From an uncultured Clostridia bacterium (GTDB lineage: Bacteria; Bacillota; Clostridia; Oscillospirales; Oscillospiraceae): a DNA stretch of 7,442 bases. Location: the NCBI GenBank assembly GCA_946061345.1, contig CAMGRA010000042.1:1-7442 (forward strand), read 5' to 3'. How positions within the stretch are numbered: position 1 is the first letter of the stretch; each line of letters starts with the position of its first letter. Below the pieces are notes generated by a model that ran no database searches, was not told the DNA's origin, and worked only from the letters and a program-made list of their open reading frames with translations. Below, in pieces: positions 1 to 6,517 of the stretch. The position numbers and the translations under genes were made by a program.

Positions 1-2
1 GA

Positions 3-83
3 CAGGCAGCTGTCCCGTGCCTGCCGAAAATGGCCGGATGGGCATCGAATCAGGGAGAAAACAAGGAGTTTACAGCTTCATGA
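3..83 (+). CDS. Possible 3' end of an upstream gene, overlapping the MATE start by ATGA
   Basis: The frame starting at base 3 is open to a TGA at 81-83. That stop overlaps the ATG of the MATE gene at 80-82 in the classic ATGA arrangement of translationally coupled genes. Only 26 codons are visible (they end ...NKEFTAS) and I recognise no family, so this is suggestive only. A random open stretch of this length is common in GC-rich DNA. If it is real, the MATE gene is the downstream member of an operon that begins outside the window, which would also explain why I see no promoter in bases 1-79. Confidence 0.25.
   Translation, partial: QAAVPCLPKMAGWASNQGENKEFTAS
63..68 (+). promoter_or_regulatory. 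Ribosome binding site of the MATE gene (decides the start)
   Basis: AAGGAG lies 11 bases before the ATG at 80. No comparable site precedes the upstream in-frame GTG at 17, so the ATG at 80 is preferred. The spacing is slightly long but acceptable. Confidence 0.6.
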
Positions 84-1456
84 TACGGGAAAAACAGTTC
101 TACAAGACCTTTTTTGTGTTGGCACTGTCTCTGGCCCTGCAAAATCTGCTCATATACAGTGTCAATATGATGGACACGGTCATGCTGGGGCGGTACAGCC
201 AGAACGCCATGAGCGGAGTCAGCCTGTGCAACCAGGTGCAGTTCATGCTTCAGATGCTGGTGGAGGGCGCCGGCGAGGGCGCTGTTGTGCTGGGCGCCCA
301 ATACTGGGGAAAAAACAAGCTGGAGCCGATCCCCCATATCATTGGCGCCGCCCTGCGTTTTGGCGGCGGGATGGCGGTTTTGATGTTTTTGATCGTGCGG
401 CTTGCACCGGGCCAGCTGCTGGGCCTTTTGTCCAACGAGCCGCTGGTCATCGCGGAGGGCGTCCGCTATTTCCAGATCATCAGCTTCTCCTACATCGTGT
501 TTACCGTGACCCACATTTTGGTGGCGTCCCTACGCTCCGTGGGTATTGTCAAGCTGGGATACATCATTTCCTTTTCCACGCTGTGCATCAATATTTCTCT
601 CAACTATCTGCTGATCTACGGCAATTTCGGATTTCCGGAGCTGGGCGTCCGCGGCGCGGCCATTGCCACGCTGGTCTCCCGGTGCGTGGAGCTGCTGATC
701 GTCCTCTATTATTTGAAATTCCGTGAGAGACAGCTGCGCCTGACGCTGAAAAAGCTGGTTTTCATCGACACCAGCTACATTCGGGACTATATGCGGGTCT
801 CCCTGCCCGTCCTGCTCAATCAGGCCCAGTGGGGCGCGGCGCAAATGGTGCAGACGGGGATCCTGGGGCACCTGGGCGGCGATGTGACCGCGGCCAACGC
901 CATCGCCGTGCAATCCTATCAGGTGCTCTCCGTGGTCGCATACGGCGCTTCGTCGGCGGCCGGCATCGTGGTGGGCAAGACCATTGGAGCCGGAAAGCAG
1001 TCGGAACTGAAGAAGCTGGTGCATACGCTGGAGGTGCTGTTCTCTGTGATCGGCGTTTTCACAGGCCTTACCATTTTCCTGCTGCGCAGGCCGATCTTGA
1101 AGGTGTTTGGCGGCTCGCTGACGGAAAGCGCCTATCTCCTTTCCATGCAGTTTATGGCGGTGATCGCCGTCACGACGGTGGGGACCTCCTATCAGGTGGC
1201 CTGTGACAACGGCATCATCCGCGGCGGCGGCGACACCGCCTTCAGCGCCAAGATGAACCTCATCAGCATGTGGCTCATCATCGTTCCCCTGTCCGCCCTG
1301 GCGGCCTTCCGCTGGAACCTGGCGCCGGTGGTGGTGTTCTTCCTGCTGAAGTGGGACCAGCTCTACAAGATCATCCCCGTGTCCATCCGCCTCCACAGCT
1401 GGAAGTGGGTGCGGGTCGTCACCCGGGGCGATAGGGAAGAATGTGCCCAGCCGTGA
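80..1456 (+). CDS. MATE family efflux transporter
   Basis: This is an integral membrane exporter of the multidrug and toxic compound extrusion family, which expels cationic or drug-like compounds in exchange for Na+ or H+. From the ATG at 80 it has 458 residues, normal for the family. An in-frame GTG at 17 would add 21 polar residues but lacks a ribosome binding site. The protein shows about twelve hydrophobic segments and the family's internal duplication. The first-half motif (VEGAGEGAVVLGAQYWGKN, about residues 62-80) matches a second-half copy around ASSAAGIVVGKTIGAGK (about 290-306). The conserved RGGGDT loop is at about 381-386, followed by MWLIIVPLS. Substrate and coupling ion cannot be read from the sequence. 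It is on the strand opposite the sugar/signalling genes and is insulated from them by a terminator, so a shared function is not indicated. Confidence 0.93.
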   Translation: MIREKQFYKTFFVLALSLALQNLLIYSVNMMDTVMLGRYSQNAMSGVSLCNQVQFMLQMLVEGAGEGAVVLGAQYWGKNKLEPIPHIIGAALRFGGGMAVLMFLIVRLAPGQLLGLLSNEPLVIAEGVRYFQIISFSYIVFTVTHILVASLRSVGIVKLGYIISFSTLCINISLNYLLIYGNFGFPELGVRGAAIATLVSRCVELLIVLYYLKFRERQLRLTLKKLVFIDTSYIRDYMRVSLPVLLNQAQWGAAQMVQTGILGHLGGDVTAANAIAVQSYQVLSVVAYGASSAAGIVVGKTIGAGKQSELKKLVHTLEVLFSVIGVFTGLTIFLLRRPILKVFGGSLTESAYLLSMQFMAVIAVTTVGTSYQVACDNGIIRGGGDTAFSAKMNLISMWLIIVPLSALAAFRWNLAPVVVFFLLKWDQLYKIIPVSIRLHSWKWVRVVTRGDREECAQP

Positions 1457-1476
1457 ATCACGCGCCCTGTATCAGC

Positions 1477-1522
1477 AAAAAGCACCGGCGAAGTCTAAAA
1501 TCAGACTTCGCCGGTGTTTTTT
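1477..1522. terminator. Bidirectional intrinsic terminator between convergent genes
   Basis: The perfect 14-bp arms CACCGGCGAAGTCT (1483-1496) and AGACTTCGCCGGTG (1503-1516) enclose a 6-base loop. On the plus strand the stem is followed by six T (1517-1522), ending the MATE transcript. On the minus strand it is followed, after one base, by five T (complement of A 1477-1481), ending the operon whose last stop codon is at 1531-1533. A T-run on both sides is what a shared terminator between convergent transcription units needs. Confidence 0.93.
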
Positions 1523-1530
1523 CACCGCGG

Positions 1531-2958
1531 TCAGTTGAGATAGCGCAGGCGCCTGAGAAACTCCCGGTTCTCTGTTTTTTCGCAAATGGCGTCGATGCCG
1601 GAGGAGATCACCCAGATGGCCATGCCTCTTGCCGCGCAGGTCACCAGCATATCAATGATCATTTCGTGGTGGGTGGTCTCCTGGCCGGCGAAGGGGAAAA
1701 AGCAGATCAGCAGCTTCGGGTTTACAAGATACCACTTGTAGTAGGAAAACCGCAGGCGCTGGGGCAGCGGCCATGTCCGCAGGGGCTTTTGCAGCTCCTC
1801 TCTGGGAAACCACCGGGACGCCTCGTCCAGAATGTTTTCCGACAGCCGCCTGGTGTCCACCCATTTCCCTGCTTTTGGCAGCAGGCAGGTGCTCAGATTG
1901 TCCAGCGCGGTCAAATTGTCAAACAGGACGCCGTTGGGGCGGTCCGGCCGTTCGATCTGGATGCCGATCTCCGTGCCGATCAGCTTGGCCAGCTCTCCAT
2001 GGGCATATTCGGTCCCGTTCAGACAAAACGTACCGCCCAGCCAACGCTGTCCGCCCAAAAAGCAGTTCCGCAGACGCACCGCCGTGCTGTAATTCTCATC
2101 CCGTAAAAAGGCGATCTCTCCGCCGCGGATCTGGAAATCCAAAGGCGGCACCTCGGGAAACACCAGGCCCGACACCCGCAGGATGACCTTGGTCCCGTCG
2201 TACTGCCCGGTTTGCTTGACCCCGCTGCTGCGGCATTTCCAGCCCAGGATCTCATACAGCTTTTCTCCGTACTCCTCCGGATACAGCCGGTAATAGGTCT
2301 TTCGGTCTTTGATGACATCGATCCGGTCGCAGCAGCGGTACATGAATGCCTCGTCCAAATCAAAAAGGATGACGGCTGCTCCGTGCTCCAGCAGCAGCCG
2401 GACGCACTGCATGAGCTTTTCCAGGTCCTTTTGGCGCAAAACCTCCGTGAGCCGGTCCAGGACCAGCAGTTCACTGTTCCAGAGCCACGCCCGGAAGACA
2501 CACAGCCGGTAATAATCCAGCAGGGAAACCTCCGCCAGGCTCAGCTCCATGGGAAGAAGCAGGCCCATCTGACGCATGGTATCCGCGGCCTCCGAACTGC
2601 GCAGCCGCAGCTCCGCCTGTTTCCGCTGGCTCCGGTTCAAGGATTTTTCCAGCGCCACTAAAAAATCCCATACCGTCAATTCTCTGGATTCAAACCGGTA
2701 CTTATCCACGATCATGCTGTTTTGCAGGACCCAGCGTTCCAATGCCTGCCCGCCCACCCGGCGGCCGCAGGAAAAGGCCTTGCCGCGCTTCAGGTGGGAG
2801 CCGCCCTTGAAAATATCCAGATACGCCGTGCCGGAGGTGAGATGGTCATCCACATAAATGCCGATACATTCCCCTCTGGAAACGGAGAGCTCAAAGTGAT
2901 ACTCCCGGTCCTCCCGCTGAAAGCAGCCCTGCTCAACGCGGATCAATTCTTCTTTCAT
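1531..2958 (-). CDS. Degenerate tandem sugar-ABC ATPase (pseudo-ATPase), last gene of the regulator operon
   Basis: This 475-residue cytoplasmic protein has the layout of RbsA/MglA-type sugar importer ATPases, two nucleotide-binding domains in one chain, slightly shorter than the usual roughly 500 residues. In half 1, the strand leading to Walker A is present (RGECIGI, 28-34) but the P-loop reads YVDDHLTSGT, without the Gly-Lys-Ser/Thr. LSLAEV (139-144) stands where LSGGQ belongs. Walker B (SELLVLDRLT, 162-171) keeps D168, but the catalytic Glu is R169. The H-loop His appears to be D200 in LFDLDEA. In half 2, the P-loop region is FLRDENYSTAV (284-294), the signature is replaced by PLPQRLRF, and Walker B is LLICFFPF (416-423), with Asp and Glu both Phe. 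Family landmarks such as RPDRPNGVLFDNLTALDNL (about 337-355) and WVISS (449-453) remain. It is therefore predicted unable to hydrolyse ATP but correctly folded. The ATG at 2958 follows a GGGGAG site 9 bases upstream that abuts the kinase stop codon; the gap is 6 bases. A role as a docking or signalling adaptor is inference. Confidence 0.8.
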   Translation of the reverse strand: MKEELIRVEQGCFQREDREYHFELSVSRGECIGIYVDDHLTSGTAYLDIFKGGSHLKRGKAFSCGRRVGGQALERWVLQNSMIVDKYRFESRELTVWDFLVALEKSLNRSQRKQAELRLRSSEAADTMRQMGLLLPMELSLAEVSLLDYYRLCVFRAWLWNSELLVLDRLTEVLRQKDLEKLMQCVRLLLEHGAAVILFDLDEAFMYRCCDRIDVIKDRKTYYRLYPEEYGEKLYEILGWKCRSSGVKQTGQYDGTKVILRVSGLVFPEVPPLDFQIRGGEIAFLRDENYSTAVRLRNCFLGGQRWLGGTFCLNGTEYAHGELAKLIGTEIGIQIERPDRPNGVLFDNLTALDNLSTCLLPKAGKWVDTRRLSENILDEASRWFPREELQKPLRTWPLPQRLRFSYYKWYLVNPKLLICFFPFAGQETTHHEMIIDMLVTCAARGMAIWVISSGIDAICEKTENREFLRRLRYLN

Positions 2959-2964
2959 GGGCGG

Positions 2965-3783
2965 TTACTCCCCCTGAAAAAGCAGCGGCAGCGTCACACA
3001 GCATTCCGTGCCGATGCCCACCGCGCTGAAAATGTGAAGGCCGTAATCCTCGCCGAACATCAGCCGGATGCGGCTGTTGACGTTGCGCAGGGCGATCCCG
3101 CCCTTTTGCTGGCCGGTCGCCGCTTCGGTGCCCTCCGCGAATTGCCGGTTCAGCTGCTCCACCCGCTCCTCCGGCATACCGATGCCGTCATCCCGGACCC
3201 GCAGGAACAGTGTCCGGTCGCTGTTTTCCACCACGATGCGGACGGTGCCGGGGCCCAGCTTGCCCTCCAGGCCGTGGGAGACCGCGTTTTCCACCAGAGG
3301 CTGCAAAATGAGCTTCGGCATCCGCGCTTCCAGCAGCTTTTCATTTTCCAGCTCCAGCTCCATGGAGATCTTGTCTCCAAAACGGCACCGCTGGATGGTG
3401 AAATAGTTTTCCGCGTTATCCAGTTCGTCGGAGAAGGTCACATATTCCTTTACATTGGAAATGGTATAGCGGAAAAACGTGGCCAGCGCTTCCGTGGTCT
3501 CGGCGATGTCCTCGCAGTCCGCCAGCAGCGCGTCCGTCCGGATGGCCTCCAGCGCGTTATAGAGAAAGTGGGGATTGATCTGGTTTTGCAGCGCCAGATA
3601 TTCCGCCTGCTTCTGCCGCAGCTTGGTGATCTCCTCACCGTGCAGGCGTTCTTCCATGTCGGAGAAAAAGAGCTTCAGCAGGGGGTCTTTGCCCCAGTCC
3701 GTTTGCAGGACGGCGTCCAGGTCCCGGTCATTTTGATAACGCCGCAGCGCTTTTTGCAGCTTCCATCCGGCCCGCAGCCACAT
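2965..3783 (-). CDS. Soluble YesM/LytS-like sensor histidine kinase lacking a membrane sensor
   Basis: This autophosphorylating kinase of the His_kinase/HATPase_c (YesM-like) type should pass phosphate to the response regulator encoded just upstream. The 272 residues include a phosphoacceptor motif INPHFLYN with His72, the helical segment through RYTISN to NYFTIQRCRFGDK (104-138), the N-box PLVENAVSHG (162-171, Asn166), DDGIGM (198-203) and GGIALRNVNSRI (228-239), so all catalytic elements are present. Family members normally carry an N-terminal membrane segment, extracellular sensor and HAMP domain. Here only about 70 residues precede the His, with no hydrophobic segment and a probable coiled coil (about 41-66). 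The gene is not truncated: its ATG follows the regulator stop by 8 bases and has its own ribosome binding site. Input must therefore come from a partner protein or a cytoplasmic signal. The degenerate ABC protein encoded 6 bases downstream is the obvious candidate partner. Confidence 0.92.
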   Translation of the reverse strand: MWLRAGWKLQKALRRYQNDRDLDAVLQTDWGKDPLLKLFFSDMEERLHGEEITKLRQKQAEYLALQNQINPHFLYNALEAIRTDALLADCEDIAETTEALATFFRYTISNVKEYVTFSDELDNAENYFTIQRCRFGDKISMELELENEKLLEARMPKLILQPLVENAVSHGLEGKLGPGTVRIVVENSDRTLFLRVRDDGIGMPEERVEQLNRQFAEGTEAATGQQKGGIALRNVNSRIRLMFGEDYGLHIFSAVGIGTECCVTLPLLFQGE

Positions 3784-3785
3784 AC

Positions 3786-3793
3786 GATCACCT
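3786..3793 (-). promoter_or_regulatory. Ribosome binding site of the kinase, overlapping the regulator stop codon
   Basis: Read on the minus strand, AGGTGATC sits just before the kinase ATG and shares its first two bases with the TAG stop of the response regulator. It matches eight bases of the canonical Shine-Dalgarno complement of 16S rRNA (GGAGGTGATC). The overlap suggests translational coupling, so that kinase and regulator are made in a fixed ratio. Confidence 0.7.
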
Positions 3794-5363
3794 ACTTATA
3801 CAGTTTCTTATAGTCCGACGGGCTGACGCCGGTGGCCTTTTTAAATAGCCTGGAGAAGTATTTCAAGTCACGGTAACCCACCATTTCCGCCACATCCTGG
3901 ATGGACAGCGTGTCGCCGCACAACAGCTCCTTGGACTTGTTGATGCGCAGCTCTGTCAGGTAATCCATAAAATTCTGCCCGGTCTCCTTCTTGAACAAGG
4001 TGGAAAAATAGGTGGCGTTGAATCCCACGGCGCTGCTGACATCCTCCAGCCGCAGCGCTTCCCGGTAGTGCTGCTGGATGTAGCGCTTGGCCTCGGTGAT
4101 GGGACGGGCCTCTCGCAGGGACCGCTCGTCCCCCAACCGCCGCAGCTCCCGGCTGATATCCTGCCGCAGCAATTGAAACACACCCTGCGCGTCCGCGCAG
4201 AGCCAGAACTTTTCCGCCATGCTCTCCGCGAACCGTTCCTCTGTGGGGCCGTTTTGCTGCATCCCGTACAGGCAGGCCTCCAGCGCCTGGAAAAACCAAT
4301 CCTCCAGCATTTGCCCGTTCAGATTTTCCTGAGAGAGGACGGTACGGAAGCTCTCCTCCAGTTCCTGGGCAAACCGCCCTTCATCCAGACATTCCGCCGC
4401 CACCTGAAATCTCTTTCGCTGGGCGGCCTCCATGATATACCGCTGGCCGAAGGCTGCCCGCTCGGTCTCCGCATCCCGCCAGGTCTGGGAGCGGCACAAG
4501 CGGTCCCGGCAAAACCACATGGCCTGGCGCATGGAAAGGACCGTTTCCTCGAAGGCGGTCTGCCGGCTGCCCAGACAGATGGTACAGCGGAGATTGCCGA
4601 ACATATCCCGCTGCTGTTCGATCTCCTTCTGGATCTTTGTGAAGCACTGCTTCACTGCCACGGTCCGGTACGCACTCATGCGCAATACGATGGCGATGCC
4701 TTCTTTTCGCACGGCGGCGGCATAGACGTCCGTCAGAGCCTGCAGCTCCCGCCGGACGATCTCCAGGGCGTGCTGTAGAATGACCTGATAGCCGCCCGGA
4801 TCTTGGATGGTGCCGATTACATCCACCCTCACCAGTGCCGCGAAGCAAACGCCCCCGGCGGCGCGAAAGCCCTCGTCCGCATACGCCATAAAGGGCTGCT
4901 GGTGTTCTGCCGCGTCGGCAAGGGCCTTCATCAGCTGCTCCTGCTGCCGTTCGCCGCTTTTTTTCAGCTGGAATTCCAGCGCGGCTTCTTTCCCCAGCTT
5001 GTCGCTCAGCCGCAGCAAAATGCCGGTGAGCTCCTCCTGCTTGAGGGGCTTGAGCAGGTAATCCTCCACACCGTATTTCAGGGCGTTTTGCGCGTATTCA
5101 AATTTCCGGTATCCGCTGATGATGATAAAATGCAGGTCCGGCTGCAAGTCCTTGGCCCGCTGGATCAGCTCGATCCCGCTGCACCCGGGCATCCGGACGT
5201 CCGTGATCAGCAGGTGGGGCTGCTTTTCCCGCACCAGCTCCAGCGCCCGCAGGCCGTCGCTGGCCGTACCGACGATCTCATAGCCCAGCTGTTCCCAGTC
5301 GATGAGCTTTTGCAGCAGCAGGAGCACTTTGTTTTCATCATCCGCCAGAACAACCCTCAGCAT
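3792..5363 (-). CDS. YesN-type response regulator: receiver, central domain and AraC DNA-binding domain
   Basis: This 523-residue transcription factor is activated by phosphorylation from the neighbouring kinase. The N-terminal receiver domain (about 1-120) has the acidic pair D8/D9, phosphoacceptor D55 (LLITDVRMPG), switch residue S83 (IIISGY) and K105 (LLKPL), so it is complete. A central part of about 280 residues is variable; residues about 171-290 resemble the degenerate GGDEF-like fold found in some YesN/CdaR-type regulators, without an active-site GGDEF motif. The C-terminal AraC domain (about 422-521) has two helix-turn-helix units, LEDVSSAVGFNATYF (439-453) and IQDVAEMVGYRDLKYF (488-503), ending in the typical TGVSPSDYKK. 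The ATG at 5363 is preceded by GGAGGA at 7 bases' spacing. It is the first gene of the regulator operon with its own promoter. Known relatives usually activate a nearby sugar transport operon; that the permease and binding protein genes are its targets is inference. Confidence 0.95.
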   Translation of the reverse strand: MLRVVLADDENKVLLLLQKLIDWEQLGYEIVGTASDGLRALELVREKQPHLLITDVRMPGCSGIELIQRAKDLQPDLHFIIISGYRKFEYAQNALKYGVEDYLLKPLKQEELTGILLRLSDKLGKEAALEFQLKKSGERQQEQLMKALADAAEHQQPFMAYADEGFRAAGGVCFAALVRVDVIGTIQDPGGYQVILQHALEIVRRELQALTDVYAAAVRKEGIAIVLRMSAYRTVAVKQCFTKIQKEIEQQRDMFGNLRCTICLGSRQTAFEETVLSMRQAMWFCRDRLCRSQTWRDAETERAAFGQRYIMEAAQRKRFQVAAECLDEGRFAQELEESFRTVLSQENLNGQMLEDWFFQALEACLYGMQQNGPTEERFAESMAEKFWLCADAQGVFQLLRQDISRELRRLGDERSLREARPITEAKRYIQQHYREALRLEDVSSAVGFNATYFSTLFKKETGQNFMDYLTELRINKSKELLCGDTLSIQDVAEMVGYRDLKYFSRLFKKATGVSPSDYKKLYK

Positions 5364-5386
5364 GGCACATTCCTCCGGTTTTTGTA

Positions 5387-5424
5387 CAAAGAAAGGGAAA
5401 ACGAAACCGTTTTCCCTTTCTTTG
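5387..5424. repeat. 17-bp perfect inverted repeat over the regulator-operon start site
   Basis: The arms CAAAGAAAGGGAAAACG (5387-5403) and CGTTTTCCCTTTCTTTG (5408-5424) pair perfectly around a 4-base loop, AAAC. The palindrome begins immediately after the -10 box of the minus-strand promoter and covers the expected transcription start, so it could be an operator or a hairpin at the 5' end of the mRNA. It could also slow or stop read-through from the binding-protein gene, but no clean T-run follows it on either strand, so I do not call it a terminator. Confidence 0.75.
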
Positions 5425-5425
5425 C

Positions 5426-5454
5426 ATTATAATCCTTTTACCTGGGTTTGCCAA
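5426..5454 (-). promoter_or_regulatory. Sigma-A type promoter for the response regulator operon
   Basis: Read on the minus strand, TTGGCA (5454-5449) is followed after exactly 17 bases by TATAAT (5431-5426). The -10 box is perfect and the -35 box differs from TTGACA at one base. Transcription should start near 5419, giving a leader of roughly 55 bases that carries the inverted repeat and the GGAGGA ribosome binding site. The -35 box lies 22 bases past the binding-protein stop codon, so the regulator genes can be transcribed independently of the importer genes upstream. Confidence 0.8.
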
Positions 5455-5475
5455 GAGGCGTTTTTCGCAAATGGC

Positions 5476-6447
5476 TTACTCGTAGTCAGCAACGTTGGAA
5501 GCGTCGATCCAAACGCTGTCGGTGATGAGGACGTTGCTCTCCAGAGAGCCGCCGTCCAGCAGGGTGACCGCGGCCTCCAGGCCGTTGGCAGCCATGGCGC
5601 CGCCGTCCTGAGCCACGGTGCCGACGATACGGCCGTCCTTGATGGCCTCATAGCCGTCGGGGGTGCCGTCCAGGCCGGTGATGACGATGCCGCTGTCAGC
5701 GCCTGCGGCGTTGCCGGCGCCCACGGCCATGCCGTCGTTCTCGCAGACGATGGCGTCCAGGTCATAAGCGGACAGCCAGCTCTCCACGGTAGCCTGGGCC
5801 TTGGCGGTATCCCACTGGCAGTCGGCGGGAGAAACCACCTGGACCATGTCGGGATAGTTGGCCAGGATGTTCTCATAGCCTTCCAGACGGTCCAGAGCGT
5901 CAGAAGAAGCAGCGGGGCCGGTCAGGATGGCCACATTGCCCTTGCCGCCCAGCAGGTCGGCAACGTGCTGCATCTCGTTCTCGCCGGCCTTGACGTTGTT
6001 GCCGCAGGAGACGGCGGAGATACCGGCATCCTCCCAATCGGTGCAGGAGGAGACGATGTTGATGACGACCACACCGGCGTCCGCGGCGGCCTTGGCGGCG
6101 TCGCGCAGGCCATCGGGATCGACGGGCTCAAACAGGATGGCGTTGAAGCCCTCGGACACGCACTGCTCGATCTGGGTGATCTGGGTGGCGGCATCCTGGT
6201 CGGCGCTCAGAATGGTCAGCTCAACGCCCAGCTCCGCGGCCTTGGCCTCGGCGGCCTCGGTGACGGCGATCTGGAACGCGTTGGTCTGGTGCTGCTGGAT
6301 CAGAGCGATCTTGTAGGGGGCGCCTTCGGCTTCGCCGCTCTCAGCGGGAGCGGCAGGGGTGGTGGTCTCCTTGCTGCCGCAGCCTGCCAGAACAGACAGT
6401 GCCATAGCGGCGGTCAGGAGCATTGCCAGAAACTTTTTCTTGTTCAT
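5476..6447 (-). CDS. RbsB-like sugar ABC transporter substrate-binding lipoprotein
   Basis: This extracytoplasmic solute receptor belongs to the RbsB-like periplasmic binding protein family (Peripla_BP_4) and delivers a sugar or related polyol to the permease encoded upstream. Residues 1-22 form a lipoprotein signal (MNKKKF, a hydrophobic core, then lipobox LAGC), with lipidation at C23. A short Thr/Pro/Glu/Gly-rich linker follows, and then the two-lobed domain. Conserved family blocks are RLEGYENIL (187-195), CENDGMAVGA (235-244) and TGLDGTPDGYEAIKDG (257-272). Against my recollection of E. coli RbsB, the contacts Asn13, Arg141, Phe164, Asn190, Asp215 and Gln235 correspond to N56, R187, W212, N237, D260 and Q280. 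The Asp89-Arg90 pair corresponds to V132-S133, so a ligand other than ribose is likely. Length (323) is normal. GGAGG lies 7 bases before the ATG. Its 70-base distance from the permease, without a terminator, suggests co-transcription. Confidence 0.95.
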   Translation of the reverse strand: MNKKKFLAMLLTAAMALSVLAGCGSKETTTPAAPAESGEAEGAPYKIALIQQHQTNAFQIAVTEAAEAKAAELGVELTILSADQDAATQITQIEQCVSEGFNAILFEPVDPDGLRDAAKAAADAGVVVINIVSSCTDWEDAGISAVSCGNNVKAGENEMQHVADLLGGKGNVAILTGPAASSDALDRLEGYENILANYPDMVQVVSPADCQWDTAKAQATVESWLSAYDLDAIVCENDGMAVGAGNAAGADSGIVITGLDGTPDGYEAIKDGRIVGTVAQDGGAMAANGLEAAVTLLDGGSLESNVLITDSVWIDASNVADYE

Positions 6448-6517
6448 GATCTATCCTCCAAAATGTATTTATGTAAGAGTGGGACCGCGATGCGGCATCC
6501 ATCTCTTGACACCTGAA
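6448..6517. other. Permease to binding-protein intergenic gap without a clear promoter or terminator
   Basis: These 70 bases hold the GGAGG ribosome binding site of the binding-protein gene (6455-6459) and an AT-rich leader. The only structure I see is a small hairpin, CCGC-ATC-GCGG (minus strand, about 6485-6495), with no T-run. I see no convincing minus-strand -35/-10 pair, so the binding-protein gene is probably transcribed from upstream of the permease. Confidence 0.5.

Noticed and set aside
1..25. Short inverted repeats GACAG/CTGTC (1-14) and CAGGCA/TGCCTG (3-23)
   Set aside because: Arms of 5-6 bp with no T-run are too weak for a terminator, and they may lie inside coding sequence.
1576..1590. 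15-base exact repeat TTTTTCGCAAATGGC, also at 5461-5475
   Set aside because: One copy is inside the pseudo-ATPase coding region and the other just after the binding-protein stop. Neither has matching flanks or symmetry, so chance is the simplest explanation.
2722..3813. Plus-strand open frame of 363 codons opposite the kinase and part of the pseudo-ATPase gene
   Set aside because: It is antisense to frames with clear kinase motifs, shows no recognisable domain, and spans two minus-strand genes. GC-rich third positions create such shadows.
5425..5478. Terminator for the binding-protein gene right after its stop
   Set aside because: Only 4-5 bp pairings such as TTTGC/GCAAA are available before the promoter, with no T-run. 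Read-through into the regulator operon remains possible.
6506..6511. TTGACA on the plus strand, a possible -35 box
   Set aside because: The position 17 bases downstream reads TGCTCT, not a -10 box, and it would point into the antisense of the permease gene.
5302..6516. Plus-strand open frame of 404 codons opposite the binding-protein gene
   Set aside because: It is Gly/Val/Ala/Asp-rich low-complexity translation typical of the complement of a strongly codon-biased gene; the minus-strand frame has a lipobox and family motifs.
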